A DNA stretch of 64,000 nt from Moorella glycerini (GCF_009735625.1 NZ_CP046244.1:992001-1056000), one strand, 5' to 3'. Shown: positions 36,804-45,279, counted from the first letter of the stretch. Made by a program: numbers and translations. Notes: generated from the letters alone by a model not told the origin.

Positions 36804-36820
36804 TGTTATACTTTATAACA
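36804..36820. promoter_or_regulatory. Dyad between the FMN oxidase gene and vapB
   Basis: TGTTATA-CTT-TATAACA lies in the divergent promoter gap. It could be the VapBC autoregulatory operator. Its core resembles the arms of the fdh dyad (AGTGTTAT/ATAACACT), so a shared regulator is another option. Confidence 0.45.
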
Positions 36821-36846
36821 AATAATATAACATGGCGGTGATTCGT

Positions 36847-37092
36847 ATGCCTTATATTGCTCGTGTATCTTCAAAAGGGTGGGTGGTTATACCCAAAGAA
36901 CTGCGCCAGCGTTATAACATCAGCCCCGGATCAAAAATTGTTTTTACAGAAAATGGTGGCAGCCTCTATCTTACTCCAATCCCTCCAAATCCTATCGCCT
37001 CAGGTAAAGGAATGCTTCAAGGTTATCCCCTGGTAGAAACGCTCCTGGCCAGCAGAAAAGAAGAGGTAAAAAATGAAGAAGTACGTTTTTGA
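36847..37092 (+). CDS. vapB: VapB-type antitoxin, AbrB/SpoVT fold
   Basis: 81 residues with the swapped-hairpin DNA-binding motif IARVSSKGWVVIPKELRQRYNISPGSKI at the start. The ATG at 36847 has GGCGGTGA at good spacing; an ATG five codons upstream overlaps that site. The C-terminal tail (SGKGMLQGYPLVETLLASRKEE) is the usual toxin-wrapping part. The gene overlaps vapC by 20 bp, as in classical type II toxin-antitoxin operons that repress themselves. Confidence 0.85.
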   Translation: MPYIARVSSKGWVVIPKELRQRYNISPGSKIVFTENGGSLYLTPIPPNPIASGKGMLQGYPLVETLLASRKEEVKNEEVRF

Positions 37093-37492
37093 CAGTTATG
37101 CCCTCCTGGTTTATTTACAAAACGAACAGGGGGCCGATCTGGTTGAAGCTATGATTGAGGAAGCCCAAAATGAGACGGCGCAGATTTTGATAAGCGCCGT
37201 TAATCTTGGCGAAGTTGCTTATATTATCGAAAGAGCAGCGGGCACAAAAAAGCTAAATGAAGCCATGGCCCTTTTGGAAACGTTACCGATAGAAGTTGTC
37301 AATGTAAATAAAGAATTTGCGCTAAAAGCCGCTAAATATAAAGCTAAAAACCCAATCGCCTATGCAGATTGTTTTACCCTGGCCCTCGGAGTGCAAACCG
37401 GAAGTCAAATAGTAACCGGCGACCCTGAGTTTCATAAAGCCGCCGATCAGGCCAGCATTATCTGGTTGCCTGAAAAAATCAAGGCGAATTAA
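37073..37492 (+). CDS. vapC: VapC-type PIN-domain toxin
   Basis: 139-residue PIN ribonuclease. The acidic quartet is visible: Asp7 in VFDSYALL, Glu in VNLGEVAYI (about 47), Asp in AYADCFTLAL (about 99) and Asp in VTGDPEF (about 115). No frameshift or missing catalytic residue, so the toxin should be active when freed of the antitoxin. The RNA target cannot be predicted. Confidence 0.88.
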   Translation: MKKYVFDSYALLVYLQNEQGADLVEAMIEEAQNETAQILISAVNLGEVAYIIERAAGTKKLNEAMALLETLPIEVVNVNKEFALKAAKYKAKNPIAYADCFTLALGVQTGSQIVTGDPEFHKAADQASIIWLPEKIKAN

Positions 37493-37493
37493 A

Positions 37494-38642
37494 TTACCTG
37501 CAGGCCAGGTTGCCCGCCACTAAGGGCGGGGCAATTTGCGCCCGCAGGATTTTCAAGGCGCGGTCCAGCTGCTCCCGGCCCTCCGTTACTTCAATATCCG
37601 GTTTTAGCCCTTCCCCGTCAATATCCTGGCCGGCAGGCGTACGGTAATAAGCCGTAGTTAATTTTAAGGCGCCGCCGTTACTTAAAGGAAAGATGGTCTG
37701 CAGCGCCCCTTTGCCGTAGGTCCGGGTGCCGACCAAAATGGCGGCGTGATTGGCCTGCAGGGCCCCAGCCAGGATCTCCGCCGCGCTGGCCGTGCCCCGG
37801 TCCACCAGGACCACCAGGGGCAGGTCCTGGCCCGGTCCCCGGGAACGGAGGACGGTGACCTTTTTATCCCGGCCCATCACCTGCGCCACAGGTTTATCCC
37901 GGAGCAAAAACAGGGACGCAGTATCCAGGGCAGCGTCCAGGTAGCCGCCGGGATTACCCCGGAGATCCAGGATCAGGCCCCGGGCGCCCTGGTCTTCCAG
38001 CCCCGCCAGCGCCGTCTCCACCTCCTCCGGCGCCCAGTAGGGGAAAGAGCGCAGGTAAAGGTAGCCCACCGGCCCGGCCAGCAGGCGGCTGCTGACCACC
38101 GGCGGCCGGATTAATTCCCGGCGCAGGTAATAGCTCCGGCGACTGTCACTGCCGGGAAGGGTAACCGTCAGGTCCACATAGGTTCCCGGTTTGCCGCCCA
38201 GCAGCGTGCCTATCTCCTCCAGGGAGAGGTTCCCGACCGGGCGGCCGTCCACGGCCACCAGCACCGACCCGGGCGTGACCCCCAGCCGGGCCGCCGGCGA
38301 GCCGGGAACAACGTTAGTGATAACCACCCATCCGTCGAGTGCCTGGAAAACGATCCCTACCCCTATATATTCCTCGTCCAGGGAAGAAGCAAAAGCAGGC
38401 ATCTCTTCCGGGGCTATGTACTCGCTGTAAGGATCGCCCAGGGATTCCACCAGACCCCGGACGGCCCCGGCCTCAAGGGTTGCCTGATCAATAGGGCCGG
38501 CATAATTTTTTTCCGTGAGAGAGCGCACCTCGTCCAGGAGGGCCCACCCCGGCGCCGCGGCCCGGGCTGCTGCCAGGTCACCCAGGAAAACGGCAAAAAA
38601 GATGGCCAAAAAGAAAACCCACCGCCGCGCTCGCAGCATCAT
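37494..38642 (-). CDS. Carboxy-terminal processing protease, S41 family
   Basis: 382 residues: signal peptide (MMLRARRWVFFLAIFFAVFLGDLAAARA), a helical region, a PDZ domain (about 90-165, GSPAARLGVTPGSVLVAVDG) and the S41 core with catalytic Ser in RGTASAAEILAGAL (about 287) and Lys in TRTYGKGALQT (about 312), a Ser-Lys dyad. It would cut secreted or membrane proteins outside the membrane. It converges with vapC (1-bp gap) and is divergent from the nucleotidyltransferase/HEPN pair. Confidence 0.9.
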   Translation of the reverse strand: MMLRARRWVFFLAIFFAVFLGDLAAARAAAPGWALLDEVRSLTEKNYAGPIDQATLEAGAVRGLVESLGDPYSEYIAPEEMPAFASSLDEEYIGVGIVFQALDGWVVITNVVPGSPAARLGVTPGSVLVAVDGRPVGNLSLEEIGTLLGGKPGTYVDLTVTLPGSDSRRSYYLRRELIRPPVVSSRLLAGPVGYLYLRSFPYWAPEEVETALAGLEDQGARGLILDLRGNPGGYLDAALDTASLFLLRDKPVAQVMGRDKKVTVLRSRGPGQDLPLVVLVDRGTASAAEILAGALQANHAAILVGTRTYGKGALQTIFPLSNGGALKLTTAYYRTPAGQDIDGEGLKPDIEVTEGREQLDRALKILRAQIAPPLVAGNLACR

Positions 38643-38790
38643 TCCGTCGTCATTCCCCTCTCCCGGCTTGATGTTGTTAACTATTCGGTACAGTAAGTGC
38701 TATTTCCTGCCACAATACATGATTACATTGATTTTTTTCCCAGAAAATACTAAGATGATGAACAAGGAAAGAACGGAAGGAGAAAGAACA

Positions 38791-39111
38791 ATGATGGCCG
38801 CTAAAGACCTGGCCATTGCCCGGAAGGTAAAAGAGCGTCTCACAGGGAAGATCCCTCTTTACGAGGTACGTCTATTTGGATCCCGGGCACGCGGGCAAGC
38901 CAGCCCCGATTCAGATCTTGATCTGTATTTAGAGACTGGTCCTCTTTCACGGGAACAAAAACGTTTAATCAGCGAAGTGGCCTGGGAAGTGGGATTTGAA
39001 AACGATGTGGTTATAGTACCACTGGCAGTTAATCGTAATGAAGCACTAAACGGACCTTTTTCTATTTCGCCACTCTACCGGTCGATAAAAAAAGAAGGGA
39101 TAAAAGTATGA
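38791..39111 (+). CDS. MntA-type nucleotidyltransferase (antitoxin), pair 1
   Basis: 106 residues with the minimal nucleotidyltransferase core: FGSRARGQASPDSDLDLYLE, giving GSxxxG and the DxD metal site. The ATG at 38791 has AGGAG upstream; the long N-terminal extension in the open frame is non-coding. It overlaps the HEPN gene by four bases (ATGA). In MntA-HepT systems this protein AMPylates the HEPN ribonuclease and so silences it. Confidence 0.85.
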   Translation: MMAAKDLAIARKVKERLTGKIPLYEVRLFGSRARGQASPDSDLDLYLETGPLSREQKRLISEVAWEVGFENDVVIVPLAVNRNEALNGPFSISPLYRSIKKEGIKV

Positions 39112-39521
39112 AAGAAGATAACCACAAACGCACTTTAATTAAGTACCGGTTAAACGAAGCATATGAAGTTCTGGCAGATGCGCAAAAATTACTGGCATCC
39201 CAGGGCAGCCCGCGTAGTATAGTCAACCGTTCTTATTATGCCATGTTTTATGCCACTCTGGCTCTTCTAGTAACTATCGACCAGGGTTCAGCCAAACATA
39301 GCGGGGTTATTTCCCTCTTCGATCGCTATTTCGTCAAACCGGGGATATTCCAAAAAGAACTTAGCAAATCGCTTCATCGCGCTTTTGAATTCCGACAACA
39401 AGGAGATTATGGCGAAGTTACTCCTATAGTAGTAGAAGATGCTATTGAACTTCTGCAAGCTGCGGAAAAGTTTATCCACACCGTACAACGCTACCTTAAC
39501 GAAAGAGGATTTGCTGATTAA
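39108..39521 (+). CDS. HEPN-domain protein, pair 1
   Basis: 137 residues of the HEPN fold (PF05168-like), with the NRSYYAMFYATLALL helix (about 42-56) and a following AKHSGVISLFDRYFVK stretch. In this subgroup the RNase motif R-x4-6-H is not obvious in its standard place, so it may be a minimal-nucleotidyltransferase-associated HEPN rather than a proven HepT toxin. Coupled to the upstream gene by ATGA. Confidence 0.8.
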   Translation: MKEDNHKRTLIKYRLNEAYEVLADAQKLLASQGSPRSIVNRSYYAMFYATLALLVTIDQGSAKHSGVISLFDRYFVKPGIFQKELSKSLHRAFEFRQQGDYGEVTPIVVEDAIELLQAAEKFIHTVQRYLNERGFAD

Positions 39522-39525
39522 AAAT

Positions 39526-41319
39526 TTACTTATCCACCCGGGCGCCGAAGCGCTGCACCAGGGTCTCCCGGACGGCCGCCACGTCGGCATCGGTAAAGGT
39601 ACCCGGATCGCGTCCCTGCGTTACGGCGTAAGCGGCAGCCACCCCGGCGGCATCCCCCAGGACGCACTGATTAGGCAGGACTCGCAGTTCGGCCCAGGCC
39701 AGGGAGGAGATGCTGGCCGCGTAGCCGGGGATGAGCAAGTTGGGCACCGGGCGGCTGAGGAGGGTGTTAAAGGGAAGATAGACCGGGTTTTGCGGCCATG
39801 CGCCCGGTCCAGGCGTGGTCCGGGGATAATCAGGCCGCAAGAAAGGCGTCACCGGCCAGCGGTAGCGACCGTCGCTGCCTTTCAGGTCGCTGAAATGATA
39901 GGCATTGATATCCTGCCAGTAAAAGCCCAGGCCGATGCGGTTTACATAATTGCCAAGGTCGTTGCCTTCCTCCGGGCCTGGCCCGGCGCCGTGTACGGCC
40001 GCCGCAGTCAGGGCGTAGTTGCTATCCTCCGTCCCCGGTCCCGCTTCCCGGGGATCGACTACCGTATGAATCGTTTCCCGCAGGTAGAGCATCCCGCCGG
40101 CAAGGGGTTTCCCATCCGCATCCGGCACCACTTCCGCCTTATTGAAGCCATCGAAGCGGCGCAACGCCCGGATGAAATCAGGATTCGCCAGCATCTCCCG
40201 CGCCCGCTGCCAGGCCGTGTCCGTGTCCAGGGCTCCCGGCGCCATATCTCCCGGATAAGCATCGTGCCCCCGGTCGCGGGCATTCGCCCGGCCGTCGACG
40301 TTAAAGATGAGAAGGGTATTGACCCACCACTCCTGGCTTCCCGGCCCGTCCTGGGCGGCATTGAGGGGCTTTAAAGCAAAGCCCGCGGGACCGTACCTGT
40401 CGTTAAAGCCAGTTACCACCGGGTCATTTATGTAAACTTCCCTGCCGCCATAGGCCCCCCAGGCACCCCGCTCCTGGCGGAAAATCATATCCCGGTAACG
40501 GCCGGGCTGCACTCCCCGTACCTTGAACATGAGGGTGGCCGCCTGCTGGCGGGGCAGCAGGATATCCCCATCGTGGCCGGGCCCCGACCAGCCAGCCGCT
40601 ATTCCTCCGGCGCCGGCAGTACCGCCTTGCAGCCGCAGGCTCTTAAGACGCCGCACCTCTTCCTTGCTAACCAGGTCCGCCGCCAAAAATTCGACGGGCC
40701 AGTCTTCCCGGCCCACTGTTACGCCGGCCTCACTCAAGCGGCTGAGCCGCCCGTCTTCCGAGGCGTCAACAAAGATGGTCGCGGCCAGTATTTGGCGCTC
40801 TTCACCCCAGATTACCGTCCCGGCGGCATCCCGCTGCAGGCCCCGCAGGGCCAGGGCCTGGAGCCGCCCGCGCCAGTCCTTCCGGACGGCAGTAATATCC
40901 ATGGCCCAGTAAGTCTGGAGATTAGGCAGCCTGCCCAGGTCGGCGGCAATCCGTGCCGCCAGGTCAGCCGTGCGGTAAAATGGTCCCACAGCTTTAAACC
41001 AGTGGGCAAAAGAGCCCCCCTGCACAAGCCTTCCATCCCGGAGCCAGTAGCGCACGTCCCAGAAGTTCTGGCCGCCAGCCGTGGCCAGGCCGCCGTACTC
41101 GCGCCCGGGGTAGGGGACCACCAGGGCTACCGACCTGTCCGGCGCCGTCGCCGCCGCCTTCCAGGCCGCCGCGCACCCGGCCAGCCCGCCACCGTAAATG
41201 ACAATATCCGCCCGCGCCACCGGCGCCGCCAGGGGCCAGCCTTCCGTCCGGCTTCCCGTACCGGAGAGAGTTAACATAAAATATAAAGCGATAAAAAATA
41301 ACAGCAACCGTTGCCCCAT
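39526..41319 (-). CDS. Secreted FAD-dependent oxidoreductase
   Basis: 597 residues with an N-terminal signal/anchor (MGQRLLLFFIALYFMLTLSG) and a FAD_oxidored domain starting with DIVIYGGGLAGCAAAWKAA (about 38-56) and EYGGLATAGGQNFWDVRYW. The FVDASEDGRLSRLS segment and a C-terminal LLIPGYAASISSLAWAELRVLPNQCVLGDAAGVAAAYAV complete the flavin site. It is exported or membrane-tethered, which is unusual for this family. Substrate unknown. It overlaps the downstream HepT fragment stop region by one base and converges with pair 1. Confidence 0.75.
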   Translation of the reverse strand: MGQRLLLFFIALYFMLTLSGTGSRTEGWPLAAPVARADIVIYGGGLAGCAAAWKAAATAPDRSVALVVPYPGREYGGLATAGGQNFWDVRYWLRDGRLVQGGSFAHWFKAVGPFYRTADLAARIAADLGRLPNLQTYWAMDITAVRKDWRGRLQALALRGLQRDAAGTVIWGEERQILAATIFVDASEDGRLSRLSEAGVTVGREDWPVEFLAADLVSKEEVRRLKSLRLQGGTAGAGGIAAGWSGPGHDGDILLPRQQAATLMFKVRGVQPGRYRDMIFRQERGAWGAYGGREVYINDPVVTGFNDRYGPAGFALKPLNAAQDGPGSQEWWVNTLLIFNVDGRANARDRGHDAYPGDMAPGALDTDTAWQRAREMLANPDFIRALRRFDGFNKAEVVPDADGKPLAGGMLYLRETIHTVVDPREAGPGTEDSNYALTAAAVHGAGPGPEEGNDLGNYVNRIGLGFYWQDINAYHFSDLKGSDGRYRWPVTPFLRPDYPRTTPGPGAWPQNPVYLPFNTLLSRPVPNLLIPGYAASISSLAWAELRVLPNQCVLGDAAGVAAAYAVTQGRDPGTFTDADVAAVRETLVQRFGARVDK

Positions 41320-41510
41320 TAGCTAATTCCCAATAGTTTTTTTATGGTTAACATAAAATGCTTTAAATCACCAAGATCACGTTTTAATATTCCCCAGATA
41401 ATCTCAGCATCAAGTCGAGCATAATCATGGACAATAATGTTACGAAATTGGGCCATCTTCATAAGTTTTTTGGTCAATTCCTCAGGCAGGTAACCGTTTG
41501 CCTGGACCAA
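41319..41510 (-). pseudogene. HepT remnant (C-terminal half), pair 2
   Basis: Only 63 residues of a HepT (DUF86) ribonuclease that normally has about 135. The catalytic R-x4-H-x-Y motif survives in FRNIIVHDYARL, but the N-terminal helices are gone. The frame overlaps the end of the nucleotidyltransferase gene, so a deletion has joined the tail of mntA to the middle of hepT. No proper start is seen. Probably non-functional. Confidence 0.75.
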
Positions 41511-41899
41511 ACTTCAAACGCCACCCGGTAGCGGGGATTTTTATCGACCAGTAAAATCCCGTCCTTTAAGATCTGGTGCTGCAACAGTAAAGGCGCTGCC
41601 TGAATGTCAATGACATCCACCTTTTTCCCCGTCACCCTTTCCAGGTCGATAATTATTTCCAGCCGGCGGTCAAAACGCTGCAATTTATCTTCGATACCGG
41701 CAAATAACACGGCCACGTCGATATCGCTGCGCTCCCGGCTGGTCCCTCGGGCGTAAGAACCAAAAAGGTACGCCGCCACCACATCCTGGCAGCGGGTGAG
41801 ATACCCGGTCATGGCAGCAGCCATAGCTTTATTCAAGCGCGCTTCGGCCGGCAAATATTTGGGGAAAGTCAAAATCTCCACCTTCCTGCAACCACACAT
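41474..41899 (-). CDS. MntA-type nucleotidyltransferase, pair 2 (partner deleted)
   Basis: 141 residues with AYLFGSYARGTSRERSDIDVAVLFAG (GSxxxG...DxD) and the VTGKKVDVIDIQAAPLLLQHQIL segment typical of MntA antitoxins of HepT. The last dozen residues (WSRQTVTCLRN) do not look like the usual C-terminus and come from the deletion junction with the HepT remnant. A cysteine-rich start (MCGCRK) is odd; an internal start cannot be excluded. Confidence 0.78.
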   Translation of the reverse strand: MCGCRKVEILTFPKYLPAEARLNKAMAAAMTGYLTRCQDVVAAYLFGSYARGTSRERSDIDVAVLFAGIEDKLQRFDRRLEIIIDLERVTGKKVDVIDIQAAPLLLQHQILKDGILLVDKNPRYRVAFEVWSRQTVTCLRN

Positions 41900-42169
41900 T
41901 TACATCACCTTGACCTTAATTTTACTGGAATTAACCATTTTAAGCAACAAAACAAAAAAGACTGTCCCGAAATTATATGGAAAGCCCTCCTGCCGAAAAA
42001 ATCCTTAAGCGCAAAAAATCCTTGCTTTAAGCCGGAAATTGTAGTGTAATTTTTATAAAAATCCGCCCCTGAAAACCTACCCCCTTGTGGGGTAGGATGA
42101 AGGGGGCGCATGTGATCGTTAAAATTAAACATATCGACCAAACCCCTGTTCTTATGGTAAAATAAAGCC

Positions 42170-42492
42170 ATGGAAAGAAAAATTAACCATTGCGTGTACA
42201 ACATCAACTACCATATCGTTTTTTGCCCCAAATACCGCCATAGAGTATTAAGGATGATGTCGCCAAACCTCCGCCAACTGTGGCCCCAACGGAGATCGTC
42301 AAGCGGCTCAAAAGCATCACCGCCAACAGGATATTCGCCGCCTTTCTCGCCTTGAAAAAGAGATACTTCTGGGGCAGCGGCCTCTGGAGGAGGGGCTACT
42401 ATATCGGTACTACCGGCAATGTCAGCGCCGAAACCATCCGCAGGCACATTGAAGCCCAAAAGTCTCGCCCGAAGGGGGGTGAAAAAAGATGA
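42170..42492 (+). pseudogene. Degenerate tnpA (Y1 HUH transposase)
   Basis: The N-terminal 28 codons (MERKINHCVYNINYHIVFCPKYRH...) are in one frame and the C-terminal part (EIVKRLKSITANRIF ... RRGYYIGTTGNVSAETIRRHIE) in another. About 40 codons between them, including the HUH motif, are missing. The tyrosine-containing segment survives. The element can no longer encode its own transposase. Confidence 0.85.
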
Positions 42493-43748
42493 GCCAGTTA
42501 AAACGCAATACCGCAGTTAAAAAAGGCAGGAATCAAACGCAAGGTGACGTGCTGGCAGAAAAGATCCCACTGCATTTTAAACCTCATGAGGAAGAAATGG
42601 CCAGGGACATCCAGAGAGAATCCGCCAGGGTCTGGAACACCGTCATGACCATCCACCGCTTATTCTGGTTCAAATACGGCGTCTGGATAGATGAAGCCAT
42701 GATGAAAGAGTTCCTTAAAGGAAGGTTCAACGTCCATTCTCAGGACGTGCAGGCCATTATTGAGACCTACTACGAATGCTGGGAAAGGACGAGGAAGCTT
42801 CACGAAGAAGGGCATACAGAGTGGCGCTATCCCTGGCGGCTAAAGCGTTTTTTCACCTCCACGTGGAAAGTGACCGGCATCACCGTAGAGGACGGATACT
42901 TAAGGCTGTCCAACGGCTGGAGGAAACCGCCGCTCAAGGTAAAACTGCCTGAAAGGCTGAATGGGTTGGCAATCAAGCAGGTCCAGCTCGTCTGGCGCCG
43001 CAACGGCTACTGGCTGCATGTAGCGGTAGTCAAGCCCGCCCTGGAGAAAGTACAGGGGGATGCCGTAGCAGCCATAGACCCGGGCGAGGTGCACGCCTTA
43101 ACCCTGACTGACGGGCAAGAGGCCCTGGTCATCAACGGCCGGCATTTGCGTTCCCTGCGCCGCCTGCGCAACAAAACCTTGAGGAAATTCCAGAAGGCCA
43201 TTTCCCGCACTAAAAAAGGCTCCAACCGCCGCAGGAAACTCCTGGCGGCCAAGTACCGCTTTTTAAATTGGATTGGAGCTCAAATATCTCACGCCGAACA
43301 TGCCGTCACGAAAATGGCGGTAGACTGGTGCCTGGAACGCGGGATAAAGAAGGTCTACATCGGCGACCCCCAGGGTGTAAGGGAACGGGACTGCGGCCGG
43401 CACCACAACCAGCGGATGGGCCAGTGGAGCTTCGGCCGGCTGCGGGATCTCCTGGAATATAAACTCAAGCGGCACGGCATCACTCTGGAGAAAATCGAAG
43501 AACGAGGTACTTCCGGCACCTGCCCGCTATGCGGCAAATATACGAAGCAGGCCGGCCGCATTTACCGGTGCGGTGACAGGGAGTGTGGCTTCGGCGAGGT
43601 TCACCGCGACGTGATAGGCGCTGCGGGAATACTGGACTTAGCCGTAAATGGCCGGTTCACACTTGGCCGTAAGTTGCCGGAGATGGTGTCTTATGCACGG
43701 CCTGTGGTGTTGGCTCCAGGGCAGGGCCATAATATAAAAGCCGCATAA
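42489..43748 (+). CDS. tnpB: TnpB RNA-guided nuclease
   Basis: 419 residues. The RuvC-like core has AIDPGEVHALTL (first Asp near 194), and a C-terminal zinc ribbon CPLCGKYTKQAG...CGDRECGFGEVHRDVIGAAGIL with the last Asp in HRD. The second RuvC motif reads VYIGDPQGV, not the E-D-L of ISDra2 TnpB; a large TnpB subgroup shares this G-D form, so activity is not excluded. The frame is intact although tnpA is dead. It should work with the omega RNA from the 3' end. The start overlaps the tnpA remnant by four bases. Confidence 0.92.
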   Translation: MSQLKRNTAVKKGRNQTQGDVLAEKIPLHFKPHEEEMARDIQRESARVWNTVMTIHRLFWFKYGVWIDEAMMKEFLKGRFNVHSQDVQAIIETYYECWERTRKLHEEGHTEWRYPWRLKRFFTSTWKVTGITVEDGYLRLSNGWRKPPLKVKLPERLNGLAIKQVQLVWRRNGYWLHVAVVKPALEKVQGDAVAAIDPGEVHALTLTDGQEALVINGRHLRSLRRLRNKTLRKFQKAISRTKKGSNRRRKLLAAKYRFLNWIGAQISHAEHAVTKMAVDWCLERGIKKVYIGDPQGVRERDCGRHHNQRMGQWSFGRLRDLLEYKLKRHGITLEKIEERGTSGTCPLCGKYTKQAGRIYRCGDRECGFGEVHRDVIGAAGILDLAVNGRFTLGRKLPEMVSYARPVVLAPGQGHNIKAA

Positions 43749-43948
43749 AGACGTATCTACGTTGAGTAGTAGTTGCCTATGGACCGGGCCATCCAACATC
43801 CGGGGCTAATCTGGGTGTCTGGATGTAGCGCATTGAGGGGGAGTAAGACCTGTCTTCCGGCAGGCGTCTCCTTATGAGGTGCTGAGGACCGTCCGGGAAA
43901 ACCCGGCTATTTTAAGAAGCCGCCGGGCTTGTCCCGGCGGAGGTTCAC
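43749..43948 (+). ncRNA. Probable omega (reRNA) region and right end of the IS605 element
   Basis: The 200 bases after tnpB contain hairpins (CTTCCGG-type near 43853 and GTCCGGG-AAAA-CCCGG at 43891-43905) and end in the CTTGT-loop right-end hairpin and GAGGTTCAC. In IS605 elements this segment is transcribed as the TnpB guide RNA scaffold, with the guide read from the DNA just beyond the end, here the DUF815 sequence CATCTTCATCGACGAC. RNA ends are inferred. Confidence 0.65.
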
Positions 43949-44376
43949 CATCTTCATCGACGACCTTTCCCTTTGAAGAGGACGAGGTGGAATATAAAGA
44001 GCTGAAGGGCCTGCTGGAAGGGAGCCTGCAGGTACGGCCGGCCAACGTCCTGGTTTACGCTACCTCCAATCGCCGCCACCTGGTGAAGGAATTCTTCGCC
44101 GACCGCGCGCCGAATGCTGGCGGCGAGGTGCGTCTGCAGGACACCGTCCAGGAGAAGCTCTCCCTGGCGGAGCGCTTCGGCCTTACCGTCATCTTCCCCA
44201 GCCCGGACCAGGAGCAGTACCTGGCCATTGTAGGCGAGCTGGCCCGCAAAGCCGGCCTGCAAATGGAACCGGCCGAGCTGCGCCGCCGCGCCCTGCAGTG
44301 GGCCCTCTACCATAACGGTGCCAGCGGCCGCACCGCCCGGCAGTTCGTCGACTACCTCCGGGGAGAGCTGGAATAA
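43948..44376 (+). pseudogene. DUF815 ATPase, C-terminal fragment
   Basis: Starts with TIFIDDLS at the IS605 junction, then shifts frame (an extra C in CTTTCCCTTTG) to EEDEVEYKELKGLLEGSLQVRPANVLVYATSNRRHLVKE, the Walker B/sensor region of DUF815 AAA-type ATPases, and ends normally at 44376. The N-terminal half with the P-loop is not found on the other side of the element. Broken by insertion, deletion and frameshift. Confidence 0.82.
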
Positions 44377-44383
44377 GAATTGG

Positions 44384-44911
44384 TTATACCTCGCTGCTAC
44401 TGTCAAGCCCGAGGATCCGGCGCATTCTAAGGATAAAAAGATGCAGGTCCTTCTTAAAATCACCGGCCAGCTCCGGCAATCCCTCCAGGAGCTGGCGAAT
44501 TTTTGCCGGGTCCAGGCTAAAACCATAAATGTTACGGAAAACGTGCCTGAAAGCCCGGAGTTCATCCAGGCTCCGGGCTGTCTTAGAAGCAAGTAACGCC
44601 GGGCGTAAGCCCGGCACTTCCAGGGTCATTTGATCCAACAACTCTTTATGCCATTGCTCGCCGGCAGGGACAGAACAGTCAATATCTCTGGATATAATTC
44701 TAAAAATCTTTTCTATAGCCGTGTAGTAGTCATGCAAGATGGAACCTATAATCCGCAGGGAGGCTTCATCGGTGAGGCTGAAACCCCCCAGGGAATCTGC
44801 CTGAATCCTGGGGAATAAATTATACCGCGCTAGTTCTCTTTCCAGCCTTTCCAGGTTGGCAACTTCTTTACGAATACGGGCTTCCAGCAGGAGGTATTTT
44901 TCAGGGATCAA
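44384..44911 (-). CDS. HEPN-like (HepT-like) protein, pair 3
   Basis: 175 residues, helical, with SILHDYYTAIEKIFRIISRDID (about 58-79) and a C-terminal RAFRHVFRNIYGFSLDPAKI (about 119-138). R-H-x-F-R-N-x-Y replaces the HepT R-x4-6-H-x-Y motif order but keeps Arg, His and Tyr, as in the HepT-like toxin family that accompanies short nucleotidyltransferases. The TTG at 44911 overlaps the partner's TGA stop (TTGA) and has GGGGTGA upstream, which decides the start against the longer frame. Confidence 0.78.
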   Translation of the reverse strand: MIPEKYLLLEARIRKEVANLERLERELARYNLFPRIQADSLGGFSLTDEASLRIIGSILHDYYTAIEKIFRIISRDIDCSVPAGEQWHKELLDQMTLEVPGLRPALLASKTARSLDELRAFRHVFRNIYGFSLDPAKIRQLLEGLPELAGDFKKDLHLFILRMRRILGLDSSSEV

Positions 44912-45252
44912 ATTTTCACCCCTTCCCGGGCAACTTCTTCCTGTAAAGATGGCAGGGCGTCCTCGGCGCACACGATGCTGACCTCAAAGGGCGCGGCCAG
45001 GCGCCCGGCCCGGGCCAGCATCTGCCAGTAGGGGCCTGTAAAGCCCTTGATATAAAGATCAATATCGGACCCTTGCCGGAAATCGCCCCGCGCCAGGGAA
45101 CCATAGAGGATAACCTCCTGCGCGCCGTAAGTATCCCGCAAAAAGGAGGCCACCTGACGGGCCTTCAGCCAGGCCAGGGCCCGGCGCTTATCTAACTCTT
45201 CCTCGCGTTTCATGTCAAGAAGCCGCTTTAACCGGACAAATTCTTGTGTCAT
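44908..45252 (-). CDS. MntA-type nucleotidyltransferase, pair 3
   Basis: 114 residues: a helical start, then VILYGSLARGDFRQGSDIDLYIKG with GSxxxG and DxD. Putative antitoxin that modifies the HEPN partner, to which it is coupled by a four-base overlap. It is intact and has a normal ATG at 45252 preceded by GGGG-rich sequence. The downstream side is the convergent DUF815 remnant. Confidence 0.82.
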   Translation of the reverse strand: MTQEFVRLKRLLDMKREEELDKRRALAWLKARQVASFLRDTYGAQEVILYGSLARGDFRQGSDIDLYIKGFTGPYWQMLARAGRLAAPFEVSIVCAEDALPSLQEEVAREGVKI

Positions 45253-45279
45253 ATTATTATCCCCTCCAGGGAAGCCCTG

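Larger units (their letters stand above)
42071..43948 (+). mobile_element. IS200/IS605-type element with tnpA remnant and tnpB
   Basis: Bounded by two subterminal hairpins with the same CTTGT loop: left CCTACCCC-CTTGT-GGGGTAGG (42076-42096) and right CCGCCGGG-CTTGT-CCCGGCGG (43920-43940). This matches the hairpin-marked, repeat-less ends of IS605 elements. The right end abuts a DUF815 coding sequence (ACC ATC TTC ATC GAC GAC), so the element inserted into that gene. The stretch 41900-42169 has no gene besides the left end. Confidence 0.8.
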
